From Paracoccaceae bacterium Fryx2 (GTDB lineage Bacteria; Pseudomonadota; Alphaproteobacteria; Rhodobacterales; Rhodobacteraceae): a stretch of 64,000 nt of DNA. Where the stretch lies: assembly GCA_032334235.1 (NCBI GenBank), contig JAVSGI010000005.1, forward strand, positions 372,001-436,000, in the 5' to 3' direction. This document shows positions 25,315 to 36,766 of this stretch, in pieces (positions within the stretch are counted from its first letter, which is position 1; every line of letters starts with the position of its first letter). The notes below the pieces were generated by a model. The model did not search any database, was not told the DNA's origin, and worked only from the letters and a program-made list of their open reading frames with translations. A program made the translations under genes and the position numbers.

Positions 25315-26322
25315 GTGCAGCACGAAGACACGGCTCTGCCGGTCGCGGGCATACCCGAACAACTCTATACCGTGATGTGCCGGATTGCAGGCATTTCTGC
25401 AGAGGTCGCCATGCGTATCGCACGCGGCGGCATCGACGAGGACCTTTCGGGGGCCATGGGCGTCAACTCCGACGGCGACGGCCAGAAGGCGCTCGACGTG
25501 ATCGCCGACGACGCCTACCGGCTGGCGCTGGCCGATACCGGTGTGCGCTACTACGCCTCGGAAGAACAGGAAACGGTTGTCGAACTGAACCCGGCGGGCA
25601 CGCTGGCGCTGGCGATCGACCCGCTCGACGGGTCGTCCAACATCAACGCCAACGTGTCGATCGGCACGATCTTCGCAATCTACCCCGTGGCCGACGGCCC
25701 CGAGTCCAGCTTCCTGCGGCCCGGCACCGAATTGCTGGCGGGCGGCTATGTGATCTACGGGCCGCAGGTCGCGCTGGTGGTGACATTCGGCGCGGGGGTG
25801 CTGAAATACGTGCTCGACCCGCGCGAGCAGGAATGGGTGCTGGTGGAACGCGACATCAGGGTGCCGGACGAGTCGACTGAATTCGCCATCAACGCCTCGA
25901 ACTACCGGCACTGGCCGTCGCCGATCCGCGCCTATGTCGATGATTGCGTGGCCGGGGCCGAAGGGCCGCGCGGGCGCAACTTCAACATGCGCTGGGTCGC
26001 CTCGCTGGTGGCCGAAACCCACCGCATCCTGACGCGCGGCGGCGTGTTCCTGTATCCGCGCGACAACCGCAAGGGGTATGAACACGGCCGCCTGCGGCTG
26101 GTCTACGAATGCGCGCCGATTGCCTTCGTCATCACCCAAGGCGGGGGCGGGGCGACCGACGGCACCGACCCGATCCTCAAGGCCGTGCCGGAAAAGCTGC
26201 ACGGACGCACGCCCTTCATCTTCGGCTCTGCGTCGAAGGTTGCCCGCATCGCCGCCTATCACGATCTTCCCGACCACGAGACATCTGCCCTGTTCGGCAA
26301 ACGTGGCCTGTTCCGGAGCTGA
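25315..26322 (+). CDS. cbbF: Fructose-1,6-bisphosphatase class I (CbbF)
   Basis: 335 residues. Hydrolyses fructose-1,6- (and likely sedoheptulose-1,7-) bisphosphate in the Calvin cycle. The metal and active-site motif is [24 protein letters not shown]; substrate-binding regions include [27 protein letters not shown] 25315 is chosen because GGAGG (25303-25307) sits 7 bases upstream. An in-frame ATG at 25300 would place that ribosome-binding site inside the gene and has none of its own. First gene of the cbb operon; cbbP starts 4 bases after its stop. Confidence 0.95.
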   Translation: MQHEDTALPVAGIPEQLYTVMCRIAGISAEVAMRIARGGIDEDLSGAMGVNSDGDGQKALDVIADDAYRLALADTGVRYYASEEQETVVELNPAGTLALAIDPLDGSSNINANVSIGTIFAIYPVADGPESSFLRPGTELLAGGYVIYGPQVALVVTFGAGVLKYVLDPREQEWVLVERDIRVPDESTEFAINASNYRHWPSPIRAYVDDCVAGAEGPRGRNFNMRWVASLVAETHRILTRGGVFLYPRDNRKGYEHGRLRLVYECAPIAFVITQGGGGATDGTDPILKAVPEKLHGRTPFIFGSASKVARIAAYHDLPDHETSALFGKRGLFRS

Positions 26323-26325
26323 CAT

Positions 26326-27198
26326 ATGAGCAAGAAACACCCCATCATTTCGGTTACCGGGTCGTCGGGGGCGGGCACCTCGACCGTGAAGCACACGTTC
26401 GACCAGATCTTCCGCCGCGAGAGGATCAACGCCGTGTCGATCGAGGGCGACGCCTTCCATCGCTACAACCGCGCCGACATGAAGCGCGAACTGGATGCAC
26501 GCTACGCGGCGGGCGACCCGACCTTCTCGCATTTCTCGTATGAGGCCAACGAGCTGGGCGAGCTGGAGCGGGTGTTCCGCGAATATGGCGAAACCGGCAA
26601 GGGCCGCAGCCGCCACTATGTCCACGACGCCGCCGAATCCGAGAAATATGGCGTGCCTCCCGGCCATTTCACCGAATGGGCGCCGTTCGAGGATGGCTCG
26701 GACCTGCTGTTCTACGAAGGGCTGCACGGGTCGGTGGTCAATGACGAGGTCAACATGGCGAAACTGGTCGACCTCAAGATCGGCGTGGTTCCTGTGATCA
26801 ACCTCGAATGGATCCAGAAGATCCACCGCGACCGGGCGCAGCGCGGATATTCCACCGAGGCGGTGACCGATGTCATCCTGCGCCGGATGCACGCCTATGT
26901 GCACTGCATCACCCCGCAGTTCACCAAGACCGACATCAACTTCCAGCGCGTGCCGGTGGTCGATACCTCGAACCCGTTCGTGGCGCGCTGGATCCCCACC
27001 GCCGACGAAAGCCTGGTCGTGATCCGGTTCCGCGAGCCGCGCGGCATCGATTTCCCCTACCTGACCAACATGATCAACGGGTCGTGGATGAGCCGGGCAA
27101 ACTCGATCGTCGTGCCGGGCAACAAGCTTGACCTGGCGATGCAGCTGATCCTGACCCCGTTGATCGAGCGGCTGGTCCGCGACAGCAAGCGCGCCTGA
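26326..27198 (+). CDS. cbbP: Phosphoribulokinase (CbbP)
   Basis: 290 residues, the bacterial octameric type. Makes ribulose-1,5-bisphosphate from ribulose-5-phosphate and ATP. The P-loop is [10 protein letters not shown] (residues ~10-19); [39 protein letters not shown] and the catalytic-acid region follow. CTGACATATG gives a start closely following cbbF. Unique to the Calvin cycle, so it confirms autotrophic potential. Confidence 0.97.
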   Translation: MSKKHPIISVTGSSGAGTSTVKHTFDQIFRRERINAVSIEGDAFHRYNRADMKRELDARYAAGDPTFSHFSYEANELGELERVFREYGETGKGRSRHYVHDAAESEKYGVPPGHFTEWAPFEDGSDLLFYEGLHGSVVNDEVNMAKLVDLKIGVVPVINLEWIQKIHRDRAQRGYSTEAVTDVILRRMHAYVHCITPQFTKTDINFQRVPVVDTSNPFVARWIPTADESLVVIRFREPRGIDFPYLTNMINGSWMSRANSIVVPGNKLDLAMQLILTPLIERLVRDSKRA

Positions 27199-27208
27199 GG
27201 AGGGTGAC

Positions 27209-29185
27209 ATGAACGCAGGACTTCCCCCCGCCGACGAGCGCATGATGGCAAACGCCATCCGCGCGCTGGCGATGGATGCGGTGCAGAAGGCGAACTCCGG
27301 CCATCCGGGGATGCCGATGGGCATGGCTGACGTGGCGACGGTGCTGTTCAACCGCTTCCTCACGCTTGACCCCGCGGCGCATGACTGGCCCAACCGCGAC
27401 CGCTTCGTGCTGTCGGCCGGGCATGGCTCGATGCTGATCTATGCGCTGAACCACCTGCTCGGCTATTCCGACATGGGGATGGACCAGCTCCGCGCCTTCC
27501 GGCAACTCGGCAGCCGCACCGCAGGCCACCCCGAATATGGTCACGCCATGGGGATCGAAGTCACCACCGGCCCGCTGGGGCAGGGCATCGCCACCGCGGT
27601 CGGCATGGCTCTGGCCGAACGGATGGCCGCGGCGCGTTACCCCGACCTGATCGATCACTACACCTACGTCATCGCAGGCGACGGCTGCCTGATGGAAGGC
27701 ATCAGCCACGAAGCGATTGATCTGGCGGGGCATCTTGGCCTTGGCCGCCTGATCGTGATGTGGGACGACAACAGGATCACCATCGACGGCGACACCGAGC
27801 TTTCGACCTCGACCGACCAGCTTGCCCGCTTTGCCGCCTCTGGCTGGCATGTGCTGGCGGTGGACGGTCACACCCCGCAAGAGGTGGCAGACGCCATCGA
27901 GGAAGCCCGCGCCGACCCGCGCCCCAGCCTGATCGCCTGCCGCACGGTGATCGGCTTCGGCGCGCCCAACAAGCAGGGCAGCCACGACGTTCACGGCGCA
28001 CCGCTGGGCGACGCCGAGATTGCCGCCGCCCGCGCCTTCCTCGCCTGGGAACATGCACCGTTCGAGATCCCCGCGTCGGTCTATGCGGCCTGGGGAAAAG
28101 TGGCCGCGCGTGGTGCCGAGGCGCGCAAGGCATGGGCCAAATCCCTTGCCGCCTCGCCGTCGCGCGCGGCCTTCGAAACCGCGCTGGCGGGCGACGTGTC
28201 GGCGCTGACCACGGCGATGGCCGCCTACAAGGCGCAGTTGCTGGTCGACAAGCCCAAGGTCGCCACGCGCAAGGCCAGCGAAATGGCGCTGGGCGTGGTG
28301 AACGCGGCGCTGCCCTTCACGGTGGGCGGCTCGGCCGACCTGACCGGATCGAACCTGACCCGGTCCAAGGGGATGAAATCGGTGACCAAGGCCGATTATT
28401 CCGGCACCTACATCCACTACGGCATCCGCGAGCACGGCATGGCAGCGGCAATGAACGGCATAGCACTGCACGGGCTGTTCAAGCCCTATGGCGGCACGTT
28501 CATGGCCTTTGCCGACTATTGCCGCCCCGCGATCCGCCTTGCGGCGCTGATGGGGGTGCCGGTGACCTATGTCATGACGCATGACAGCATCGGTCTGGGC
28601 GAGGACGGCCCGACGCACCAGCCGGTCGAACATCTGGCAAGCCTGCGGGCGATCCCGAACCTGAACGTCGTCCGCCCCTGCGACGTGGTCGAAACCGCCG
28701 AGGCCTGGGAAATGGCGATGGCCTCGACCTGCACGCCGACGCTGCTGGTGCTGTCGCGGCAGAACCTGCCGCTGGTGCGCAGCGACGTGACCGAGAACAT
28801 GACGGCCAAGGGCGCCTACACCCTGCGCTGGCAGGCCGACCGTGACGTGACGCTGATCGCCACCGGCTCGGAGATCGAGATTGCCCTTTCAGCCGCCGAC
28901 GCGCTGGCCGAGGCGGGCATCATGGCGTCGGTGGTTTCGGCCCCCTGTTTCGAGGCTTTCGCGCAGCAGCCCGACCCCTACCGCGCCGACGTGCTGGGCG
29001 AGGCGCCGCGCATCGGCATCGAGGCCGCCATCCGCCAGGGCTGGGACACGCTCTTGCGCCATACCGATGGCTTTGTCGGCATGACCGGCTTTGGCGCCTC
29101 GGCCCCGGCCCCCGCGCTTTACAAGCATTTCAACATCACCGCCGAGGCTGTCACAGAACTGGCCCGGAAACTGACGAGGAAGTAA
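27209..29185 (+). CDS. cbbT: Transketolase (CbbT)
   Basis: 658 residues. Thiamine-diphosphate enzyme of the regenerative phase. The N-terminal domain has [17 protein letters not shown], the TPP motif [32 protein letters not shown] and [17 protein letters not shown]. The pyrimidine domain has [54 protein letters not shown] and the C-terminal domain. AGGAGGGTGAC precedes ATG 27209. Full length. Confidence 0.97.
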   Translation: MNAGLPPADERMMANAIRALAMDAVQKANSGHPGMPMGMADVATVLFNRFLTLDPAAHDWPNRDRFVLSAGHGSMLIYALNHLLGYSDMGMDQLRAFRQLGSRTAGHPEYGHAMGIEVTTGPLGQGIATAVGMALAERMAAARYPDLIDHYTYVIAGDGCLMEGISHEAIDLAGHLGLGRLIVMWDDNRITIDGDTELSTSTDQLARFAASGWHVLAVDGHTPQEVADAIEEARADPRPSLIACRTVIGFGAPNKQGSHDVHGAPLGDAEIAAARAFLAWEHAPFEIPASVYAAWGKVAARGAEARKAWAKSLAASPSRAAFETALAGDVSALTTAMAAYKAQLLVDKPKVATRKASEMALGVVNAALPFTVGGSADLTGSNLTRSKGMKSVTKADYSGTYIHYGIREHGMAAAMNGIALHGLFKPYGGTFMAFADYCRPAIRLAALMGVPVTYVMTHDSIGLGEDGPTHQPVEHLASLRAIPNLNVVRPCDVVETAEAWEMAMASTCTPTLLVLSRQNLPLVRSDVTENMTAKGAYTLRWQADRDVTLIATGSEIEIALSAADALAEAGIMASVVSAPCFEAFAQQPDPYRADVLGEAPRIGIEAAIRQGWDTLLRHTDGFVGMTGFGASAPAPALYKHFNITAEAVTELARKLTRK

Positions 29186-29190
29186 CCCGA

Positions 29191-30192
29191 ATGACTGTGA
29201 AAGTTGCCATCAACGGCTTTGGCCGCATCGGTCGGAACGTGCTGCGCGCCATCATCGAATCCGGTCGCACCGACATCGAGGTGATCGCGATCAACGATCT
29301 GGGGCCGGTGGAAACCAACGCCCACCTTTTGCGCTTCGACTCGGTGCACGGCCGCTTTCCCGGCACCGTGACCACCGGGGCGGACTGGATCGACGCCGGG
29401 CGCGGGCCGATCCGCGTCACCGCGATCCGCGACCCGAAGGACCTGCCGTGGGATGATGTCGACATCGCGATGGAATGCACCGGCATCTTCACCGCCCGCG
29501 ACAAGGCCGCCTTCCATCTGGCGAATGGCTCAAAACGCGTGCTGGTGTCGGCCCCGGCCGACAATGCCGACAAGACCATCGTGTTCGGGGTCAACCACGA
29601 CACGCTGACCGCCGCCGATCTGGTGGTTTCGAACGCCTCCTGCACCACCAACTGCCTGTCGCCGGTCGCCAAGGCGCTGCACGACGCCATCGGCATCAAA
29701 CGCGGCTTCATGACCACGATCCACAGCTATACCGGCGACCAGCCGACGCTGGATACCATGCACAAGGATCTGTATCGTGGCCGTGCCGCCGCGCTGAGCA
29801 TGATCCCGACCTCCACGGGTGCCGCCAAGGCCGTGGGTCTGGTGCTGCCGGAGTTGAAGGGCAAGCTGGATGGCGTGGCGATCCGGGTGCCGACGCCCAA
29901 CGTCTCGGTGGTCGATCTGGTGTTCGAGGCCAGCCGCGCCACCAGCGTGGAAGAGGTCAACGCCGCGATCCGCGCCGCTGCTGACGGGCCGATGGCGGGC
30001 GTTCTGGGCTACACCGACCAGCCCAACGTCAGCACCGATTTCAACCACGACCCACATTCCTCGGTCTTCCACATGGACCAGACCAAGGTGATGGACGGCA
30101 CGATGGTGCGGATTCTGAGCTGGTACGACAACGAATGGGGCTTTTCCAACCGCATGGCGGATACCGCCGTCGCGATGGGCAAACTGATCTGA
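29191..30192 (+). CDS. gap: Glyceraldehyde-3-phosphate dehydrogenase, cbb-operon copy
   Basis: 333 residues, type I. The NAD(P)-binding N-terminus is VAINGFGRIGRNVLRAI, and the catalytic cysteine lies in SNASCTTNCLSPVAKAL. The C-terminal part has TGAAKAVGLVLPELKGKLDG, RVPTPNVSVVDL and SWYDNEWGFSNRM. The acidic residue in VIAINDLG suggests NAD preference, but this is not decisive. It starts 5 bases after cbbT and runs in the reductive direction during CO2 fixation. Confidence 0.96.
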   Translation: MTVKVAINGFGRIGRNVLRAIIESGRTDIEVIAINDLGPVETNAHLLRFDSVHGRFPGTVTTGADWIDAGRGPIRVTAIRDPKDLPWDDVDIAMECTGIFTARDKAAFHLANGSKRVLVSAPADNADKTIVFGVNHDTLTAADLVVSNASCTTNCLSPVAKALHDAIGIKRGFMTTIHSYTGDQPTLDTMHKDLYRGRAAALSMIPTSTGAAKAVGLVLPELKGKLDGVAIRVPTPNVSVVDLVFEASRATSVEEVNAAIRAAADGPMAGVLGYTDQPNVSTDFNHDPHSSVFHMDQTKVMDGTMVRILSWYDNEWGFSNRMADTAVAMGKLI

Positions 30193-30204
30193 ACGGAGGC
30201 CGCT

Positions 30205-31284
30205 ATGGCACTGATAACGCTGAGACAACTTCTTGACCACGCGGCAGAGCATTCCTATGGCGTGCCCGCCTTCAACATCAACAACATGGAACAGGGCCTG
30301 GCGATCATGGAGGCGGCGAAGGCCGTCGACGCGCCGGTGATCATCCAGGCGTCGCGCGGGGCGCGGTCCTACGCCAACGACATCATGCTGGCGAAGATGA
30401 TCGAGGCGCTGGCGGCGATCTATCCCGACATTCCGCTGTGCATGCACCAGGACCACGGCAACGACGAGGCCACCTGCATGTCGGCGGTGAAGCATGGCTT
30501 CACGTCGGTCATGATGGACGGCAGCCTGATGGGCGATGCCAAGACCCCCGCAAGCTATGACTACAACGTCGAGATCACCGAGCGCGTCGCGTCGATGGCG
30601 CATTGGGTGGGCGCGTCGGTCGAGGGCGAACTGGGCGTGCTGGGCAGCCTTGAGACCGGCGAGGGCGAGGCCGAGGACGGCCACGGCGCCGAAGGCAAGC
30701 TTGACCACAGCCAGCTGCTGACCGACCCCGATCAGGCGGTGGATTTCGTGACCCGCACCAAGGTCGATGCCCTGGCAATCGCCTGCGGCACCAGCCACGG
30801 CGCCTACAAGTTCTCGCGCAAGCCCGATGGCGAGATCCTTGCCATGGGCGTGATCGAGGCGATCCACAAGAAACTGCCCAACACCCATCTGGTGATGCAC
30901 GGCTCGTCCTCGGTGCCGCAGGAATTGCAGGACATCATCAACGAATTCGGCGGTGCCATGCCGCAGACCTTCGGGGTCCCGGTCGAGGAAATCGTGCGCG
31001 GCATCAAGATGGGCGTGCGCAAGGTCAACATCGACACCGACTGCCGCATGGCGATGACCGGCCAGTTCCGCCGCATCGCGATGCAGAACCCGAAGGAGTT
31101 CGACCCCCGCAAGTTCCTCAAACCCGCCATGGACGCGATGCGCGATCTGTGCCGGATGCGTCTGGAGGCTTTCGGAACGGCAGGGAATGCCAGCAAGATC
31201 AAGGTCATTCCGATGGATGACATGGCGAAACGCTACGCGAGCGGGGCGCTCAATCCTGCGGTTTCCGCCGCGCAGGCTGCATGA
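30205..31284 (+). CDS. cbbA: Fructose-bisphosphate aldolase class II (CbbA)
   Basis: 359 residues, zinc-dependent, Calvin-type subfamily. Motifs are [21 protein letters not shown], the metal-binding [50 protein letters not shown] and [17 protein letters not shown]. It condenses triose phosphates (and erythrose-4-phosphate with DHAP) in the regenerative phase. It lies 12 bases after gap and 15 before cbbL. Confidence 0.97.
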   Translation: MALITLRQLLDHAAEHSYGVPAFNINNMEQGLAIMEAAKAVDAPVIIQASRGARSYANDIMLAKMIEALAAIYPDIPLCMHQDHGNDEATCMSAVKHGFTSVMMDGSLMGDAKTPASYDYNVEITERVASMAHWVGASVEGELGVLGSLETGEGEAEDGHGAEGKLDHSQLLTDPDQAVDFVTRTKVDALAIACGTSHGAYKFSRKPDGEILAMGVIEAIHKKLPNTHLVMHGSSSVPQELQDIINEFGGAMPQTFGVPVEEIVRGIKMGVRKVNIDTDCRMAMTGQFRRIAMQNPKEFDPRKFLKPAMDAMRDLCRMRLEAFGTAGNASKIKVIPMDDMAKRYASGALNPAVSAAQAA

Positions 31285-32763
<1,479 letters not shown>

Positions 32764-32774
32764 GGAGACATACC

Positions 32775-33161
32775 ATGCGTATCACCCAGGGCTGCTTTTC
32801 CTTCCTGCCCGACCTGACCGACGACCAGATCACCACCCAGGTGGAATACTGCCTGCGCAAGGGCTGGGCGATCGGGGTCGAATATTCCTATGACCCGCAT
32901 CCGCGCAACATCTTCTGGGAGATGTGGGGCCACCCGATGTTCGACCTGCAGGACGCCAAGGGCGTGCTGATGGAACTGGCCGACTGCCGCAAGGCCCATG
33001 GCGACGCCTATATCCGCATCAACGCCTTCGACAACACCCGGGCGGTGGAATCGGTTACGATGAGTTTCATCGTCAACCGGCCGGAAAACGAAACGAAGTT
33101 CCGCCTGATGCGGACCGAGGTGGACGGGCGCGCGATCCGCTATACCTCGATCACCGGCTGA
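32775..33161 (+). CDS. cbbS: RuBisCO small subunit, red type (CbbS)
   Basis: 128 residues. The small-subunit core is [41 protein letters not shown]. The C-terminal extension characteristic of red-type subunits (residues from [18 protein letters not shown] to the end) forms the central beta-barrel. TGAGGAGACATACC places a good ribosome-binding site before ATG 32775, 11 bases after the cbbL stop. An 88-base gap with a strong hairpin follows. Confidence 0.97.
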   Translation: MRITQGCFSFLPDLTDDQITTQVEYCLRKGWAIGVEYSYDPHPRNIFWEMWGHPMFDLQDAKGVLMELADCRKAHGDAYIRINAFDNTRAVESVTMSFIVNRPENETKFRLMRTEVDGRAIRYTSITG

Positions 33162-33176
33162 GCTCCGGCGGAAAGG

Positions 33177-33199
33177 CCGGGGGGCTGTCTGCCCCCCGG
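33177..33199 (+). terminator. Perfect 9-bp stem-loop between cbbS and cbbX
   Basis: CCGGGGGGC (33177-33185) pairs perfectly with GCCCCCCGG (33191-33199) around TGTCT. No U-run follows, so it is more likely a partial terminator or a 3' stabiliser of the cbbLS message than a full stop. This would make cbbX and later genes less abundant than RuBisCO (inference). Confidence 0.55.
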
Positions 33200-33204
33200 A
33201 CCCC

Positions 33205-33230
33205 CCGAGGGTATTTGGACCAATGAGAAT
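33205..33230 (+). repeat. Dispersed TATTTGG repeat, divergent copy
   Basis: CCGAGGGTATTTGGACCAATGAG resembles the 3' two thirds of the repeat found at 45197, 56278, 56366 and (inverted) 58963. It directly follows the cbbS hairpin, whose C-rich arm replaces the usual GCCTCCGGC part. Confidence 0.5.
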
Positions 33231-33249
33231 GCAGGAAAATGAGGTTGCC

Positions 33250-34158
33250 ATGACGGATGCCGCGCCGATCACCGTGGACCTGCGGGCCGAGTATGAAAAC
33301 TCGGGCGTGCGCGAGGTGCTGGAGGAGCTGGACCGCGAGATGATCGGGCTGGCCCCGGTCAAGCAGCGCATCCGCGAGACGGCGGCGCTGCTGCTGGTGG
33401 ACAAGGCGCGCAGGACGCTGGGGCTGGCGCACGAGACGCCGACGCTGCACATGAGCTTCACCGGCAATCCGGGCACCGGCAAGACCACGGTCGCGCTGAA
33501 GATGGCGGGGCTGCTGCATCGGCTGGGCTATGTGCGCAAGGGGCATCTGGTCAGCGTGACGCGGGATGATCTGGTCGGGCAATACATCGGCCACACCGCG
33601 CCCAAGACCAAGGACGTGCTGAAGAAGGCGATGGGCGGGGTGTTGTTCATCGACGAGGCCTATTACCTGTATCGCCCCGACAACGAACGGGACTACGGGC
33701 AGGAGGCGATCGAGATCCTGTTGCAGATCATGGAGAACAACCGCGACGACCTGGTGGTGATCCTGGCGGGCTATGCCGACCGGATGGACAAGTTCTTTGA
33801 ATCCAACCCCGGCTTCCGGTCGCGCATTGCGCATCACATCGAGTTTCCCGACTATACCGGCGACGAGCTGGAGCAGATCGCCGAGCACATGCTGGCCGAC
33901 CAGAACTACACCTTCACGCCGGGGGCCAAGGCCGCGCTGGCGGAATACATCGGGCTGCGCCGGGGCCAGCCGCATTTCGCCAACGCCCGCTCGATCCGCA
34001 ACGCGCTGGACCGGGCGCGGCTGCGGCAGGCGAACCGGCTGTTCAGCGCCGATGCGGGGCCGCTCGACGCGGCGGCCCTGTCGACGATCGAGGAATCCGA
34101 CATCCGCGCCAGTCGCGTGTTCCGGGGCGGCCTGGACAGCGAGCGCAAGGGAGACTGA
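33250..34158 (+). CDS. cbbX: CbbX, red-type RuBisCO activase (AAA+)
   Basis: 302 residues. CbbX uses ATP to pull the C-terminus of the red-type large subunit and release inhibitory sugar phosphates. Walker A is [15 protein letters not shown], Walker B is [14 protein letters not shown], and the pore-loop region is [13 protein letters not shown]. Sensor regions and an Arg finger near [15 protein letters not shown] follow. ATG 33250 ([16 protein letters not shown]) matches the family start with GAGG upstream; ATG 33223 is upstream and in frame but less likely. Confidence 0.96.
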   Translation: MTDAAPITVDLRAEYENSGVREVLEELDREMIGLAPVKQRIRETAALLLVDKARRTLGLAHETPTLHMSFTGNPGTGKTTVALKMAGLLHRLGYVRKGHLVSVTRDDLVGQYIGHTAPKTKDVLKKAMGGVLFIDEAYYLYRPDNERDYGQEAIEILLQIMENNRDDLVVILAGYADRMDKFFESNPGFRSRIAHHIEFPDYTGDELEQIAEHMLADQNYTFTPGAKAALAEYIGLRRGQPHFANARSIRNALDRARLRQANRLFSADAGPLDAAALSTIEESDIRASRVFRGGLDSERKGD

Positions 34159-34159
34159 C

Positions 34160-34870
34160 ATGACCTTCAACCGAGACATGACCTTCAACCGGGCCATCAA
34201 GATCGCGCCCTCGATCCTGTCGGCCGACTTCGCCAATTTCGGGCTGGAATGCGAGGCCATCGAGGCGCAGGGCTGCGACTGGGTGCACGTCGACGTGATG
34301 GACGGGCATTTCGTGCCCAACATCACCTTCGGCCCGGCGACCTGCGCCGCGATCCGGCCGCACATCAAGGGCGTGATGGACGTGCATCTGATGATCGCGC
34401 CGGTCGACCCCTATATCGAGGCCTTCGCACGCGCCGGGGCCGACGTGATCTCGGCGCATCTGGAGGCGGGGCCGCACATCCACCGCACCTTGCAGGCGAT
34501 CCGCGGCGCGGGCTGCAAGGCGGGGCTGGCGATCAACCCCGGCACCGGCATCGACGCGGTGGCGCATCTCTTGGACATGGTGGACCTGTTCTGCATCATG
34601 ACGGTGAACCCCGGCTTCGGCGGGCAGAAGTTCATCATGAGCCAGATCGAGAAGGTGCGCTCCTTGCGCGCGATGATCGGTGACCGTCCGATCCATATCG
34701 AGATCGACGGCGGCGTGACGCCGGAAACCGCGCCGCTGGTGGCGGCGGCGGGGGCGGATGTGCTGGTGGCGGGGTCGGCGGTGTTCAAGGGCGGCTCGGT
34801 CGCCGACCCTGCGCCCTACGGGGCGAACATCCGGGCGATCCGGGCGGCGGCGGAAGCGGCACTTGCTTGA
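34160..34870 (+). CDS. rpe: Ribulose-phosphate 3-epimerase (CbbE/Rpe)
   Basis: 236 residues, TIM barrel. Interconverts ribulose- and xylulose-5-phosphate. Motifs are KIAPSILSADFANFG, VHVDVMDGHFVPNITFGP (metal ligands), VDLFCIMTVNPGFGGQKF and IEIDGGVTPETA. The first 36 bases are an 18-bp tandem duplication (ATGACCTTCAACCGnGnC twice), giving MTFNRD-MTFNRA. GGGAG sits about 7 bases before the first ATG, so both copies are probably translated. It starts two bases after the cbbX stop. Confidence 0.96.
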   Translation: MTFNRDMTFNRAIKIAPSILSADFANFGLECEAIEAQGCDWVHVDVMDGHFVPNITFGPATCAAIRPHIKGVMDVHLMIAPVDPYIEAFARAGADVISAHLEAGPHIHRTLQAIRGAGCKAGLAINPGTGIDAVAHLLDMVDLFCIMTVNPGFGGQKFIMSQIEKVRSLRAMIGDRPIHIEIDGGVTPETAPLVAAAGADVLVAGSAVFKGGSVADPAPYGANIRAIRAAAEAALA

Positions 34871-35558
34871 GGCGCTGATCTTCGATGTGGACGGCACGCT
34901 GGCCGAGACCGAAGAACTGCACCGCCGTGCGTTCAACGAGACCTTCGCGGCGGCGGGGCTGGGGTGGCACTGGAGCCGGGACGATTACACCGCGCTGCTG
35001 ACCACCACCGGGGGCAAGGAACGGATGGCGCGGTATGTCACCGAGCAGGGCGGCGACTTGGGCGCGCTGCCGCTGGCTGCACTTCATGCCGACAAGACCG
35101 CGCGCTATGTCGCGCTGATGGCCGGGGGGGCGATGGCATTGCGCCCCGGCATCGCGGAGCTGATCGCCGGGGCGCGGGTGGCGGGGCTCAAGCTGGCCGT
35201 GGCCACCACCACCAGCCCGGAAAACGTCGATGCGCTGTGCCGGGCGGTGTTCGGGCAGGCGGCGGGGCGGGTGTTCGACGTGATCGCCGCTGGCGACATG
35301 GTGGCGGCGAAGAAGCCCGCGCCCGATGTCTACCTGCTGGCGTTGCAGCGGCTGGGGGTCGCGCCCCAGCGTGCCGTGGCGCTGGAGGATTCGCGCAACG
35401 GGTTGCGGGCGGCGCTGGCGGCGGGCTTGCCTTGTCTGGTGTCGCCCGGTGTCTATACTGTGGCAGAGGATTTCACTGGTGCTGCGGCAGTCATGCCCTG
35501 TTTCACCGAACTGGGCGGGCTGGCGGGGATCACCGCGCGGCTGCCCCAAGGAGCTTGA
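34863..35558 (+). CDS. cbbY: CbbY, HAD-superfamily sugar-bisphosphate phosphatase
   Basis: 231 residues. CbbY degrades xylulose-1,5-bisphosphate, an inhibitor of red-type RuBisCO. HAD motifs are LIFDVDGTLAETEELH (I), AVATTTSPENV (II), AAKKPAPDVYLLAL (III) and ALEDSRNGLRAALAAG (IV). The start is TTG 34863, which overlaps the rpe stop, so translation is probably coupled; no ATG fits the motif I position. A few in-frame rpe-internal starts would only add basic residues. Confidence 0.9.
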   Translation: MLEALIFDVDGTLAETEELHRRAFNETFAAAGLGWHWSRDDYTALLTTTGGKERMARYVTEQGGDLGALPLAALHADKTARYVALMAGGAMALRPGIAELIAGARVAGLKLAVATTTSPENVDALCRAVFGQAAGRVFDVIAAGDMVAAKKPAPDVYLLALQRLGVAPQRAVALEDSRNGLRAALAAGLPCLVSPGVYTVAEDFTGAAAVMPCFTELGGLAGITARLPQGA

Positions 35559-35560
35559 CC

Positions 35561-36112
35561 ATGGCCGAAACTCCCCCCGTCTGCGATTTCGGCTGGAAGG
35601 CGCCGGGCTTCACCCTTGCGGGCACCGACGGCCGGACCTGGAGCCTGGATCAGGTCATGGGCCCCAGGGGCCTGCTGGTGATGTTCATCTGCAACCATTG
35701 CCCCTATGTGCAGGCGGTGCTGGACCGGATCGTGCGCGACGCGCGCGACCTGCAGGCGGCGGGCATCGGGGTGGCGGCGATATCGTCCAACGACATCGCG
35801 GCCTATCCGCAGGACGGCCCCGGCCCGCTGCGCGACCTTGCGCTGCTGCACGATTTCCCGTTCCCCTATCTTTACGACGAAAGCCAGCAGGTGGCGCGCG
35901 ACTGGGGGGCGGCCTGCACGCCGGACTTCTTCGGCTTCAACGCGCAGGGTGATTTGCAATATCGCGGGCGGCTGGATGCCTCGGGGAAGGTGGCGGTGCC
36001 AGGGGCACGGCGCGAGCTGCTGGAGGCGATGCTGCAGGTGGCCGAAACCGGGCAGGGGCCGCGCGACCAGGTGGCCTCGATGGGCTGTTCGATCAAGTGG
36101 AAGGACGCCTGA
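35561..36112 (+). CDS. Peroxiredoxin/thioredoxin-like protein with NHCPYV motif
   Basis: 183 residues of the AhpC/TSA-redoxin superfamily. The fold is clear from APGFTLAGTDGRTWSLDQV, LLVMFICNHCPYVQAVLDRI and WGAACTPDFFGFNAQGDLQYRGRLD. The probable redox cysteine is in CNHCPYV, the hallmark of a widespread uncharacterised subgroup; family function is a thiol reductant or peroxidase. It sits between cbbY and cbbZ, three bases after cbbY, and its stop overlaps the cbbZ start as TGATG. A link to redox control of carbon fixation is possible but not shown. Confidence 0.85.
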   Translation: MAETPPVCDFGWKAPGFTLAGTDGRTWSLDQVMGPRGLLVMFICNHCPYVQAVLDRIVRDARDLQAAGIGVAAISSNDIAAYPQDGPGPLRDLALLHDFPFPYLYDESQQVARDWGAACTPDFFGFNAQGDLQYRGRLDASGKVAVPGARRELLEAMLQVAETGQGPRDQVASMGCSIKWKDA

Positions 36113-36762
36113 TGGCGGTGGTGATCTTCGATCTCGACGGCACGCTGATCGATTCGGCCCCCGACATCCATGCCGCCTCGAACCGGGTGCTGGCCGAAGA
36201 AGGCTTTGCCGCGCTGACCCTGCCGCAGGTGCGCAGTTTCATCGGCAAGGGCGTGCCGCATCTGGTGCAGCGCCTGCTGGAGGCTTCGGGCGAAGACCCG
36301 GCAGGGCCGCGCTACGCGCCGATGGTGGCAAGCTTCACGGCCGGGTATGAAGATGCGGTCGGGCTGACGCTGGTCTATCCCGGCGTGCGGCAGGCGCTGG
36401 CAGAGCTGGCGGGTGCGGGCCACCGGCTGGGAGTCTGCACCAACAAGCCGCTGGCGCCGACCCGGGCGGTGCTGCGCCATCTTGGGATGCTCGACAGCTT
36501 CGGGGCGGTGTTCGGCGGCGACAGTCTGGCACAGCGCAAGCCCGACCCGGCACCGCTGCACGCCACGCTTGCGGCCCTGGGGGGGGGGCCTGCGGTCTAT
36601 GTCGGTGACAGCGAGGTCGATGCTGAAACTGCGGTGAACGCAAGGCTGCCTTTTGCGCTTTACACCGAGGGCTATCGCAAGACGCCGGTGGCGGACCTGC
36701 CGCATCAGGCGGCCTTCTCGCATTTCGACGACCTGCCCGCGATCGTGGCGCGGCTGCTGTAG
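36112..36762 (+). CDS. cbbZ: Phosphoglycolate phosphatase (CbbZ/Gph)
   Basis: 216 residues of the HAD superfamily. Hydrolyses 2-phosphoglycolate from RuBisCO oxygenation. Motifs are VVIFDLDGTLIDSAPDIH (I), GVCTNKPLAPTRAVLR (II), AQRKPDPAPLHATL (III) and VYVGDSEVDAETA (IV). ATG 36112 overlaps the upstream stop; ATG 36097 lies inside the upstream gene. It is the last gene of the cbb operon and ends four bases before the convergent CHAT gene. Confidence 0.93.
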   Translation: MAVVIFDLDGTLIDSAPDIHAASNRVLAEEGFAALTLPQVRSFIGKGVPHLVQRLLEASGEDPAGPRYAPMVASFTAGYEDAVGLTLVYPGVRQALAELAGAGHRLGVCTNKPLAPTRAVLRHLGMLDSFGAVFGGDSLAQRKPDPAPLHATLAALGGGPAVYVGDSEVDAETAVNARLPFALYTEGYRKTPVADLPHQAAFSHFDDLPAIVARLL

Positions 36763-36766
36763 CGGA

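Noticed and set aside
25261-27393. 710-codon minus-strand frame opposite cbbF and cbbP
   Set aside because: Shadow of two enzymes with complete active sites.
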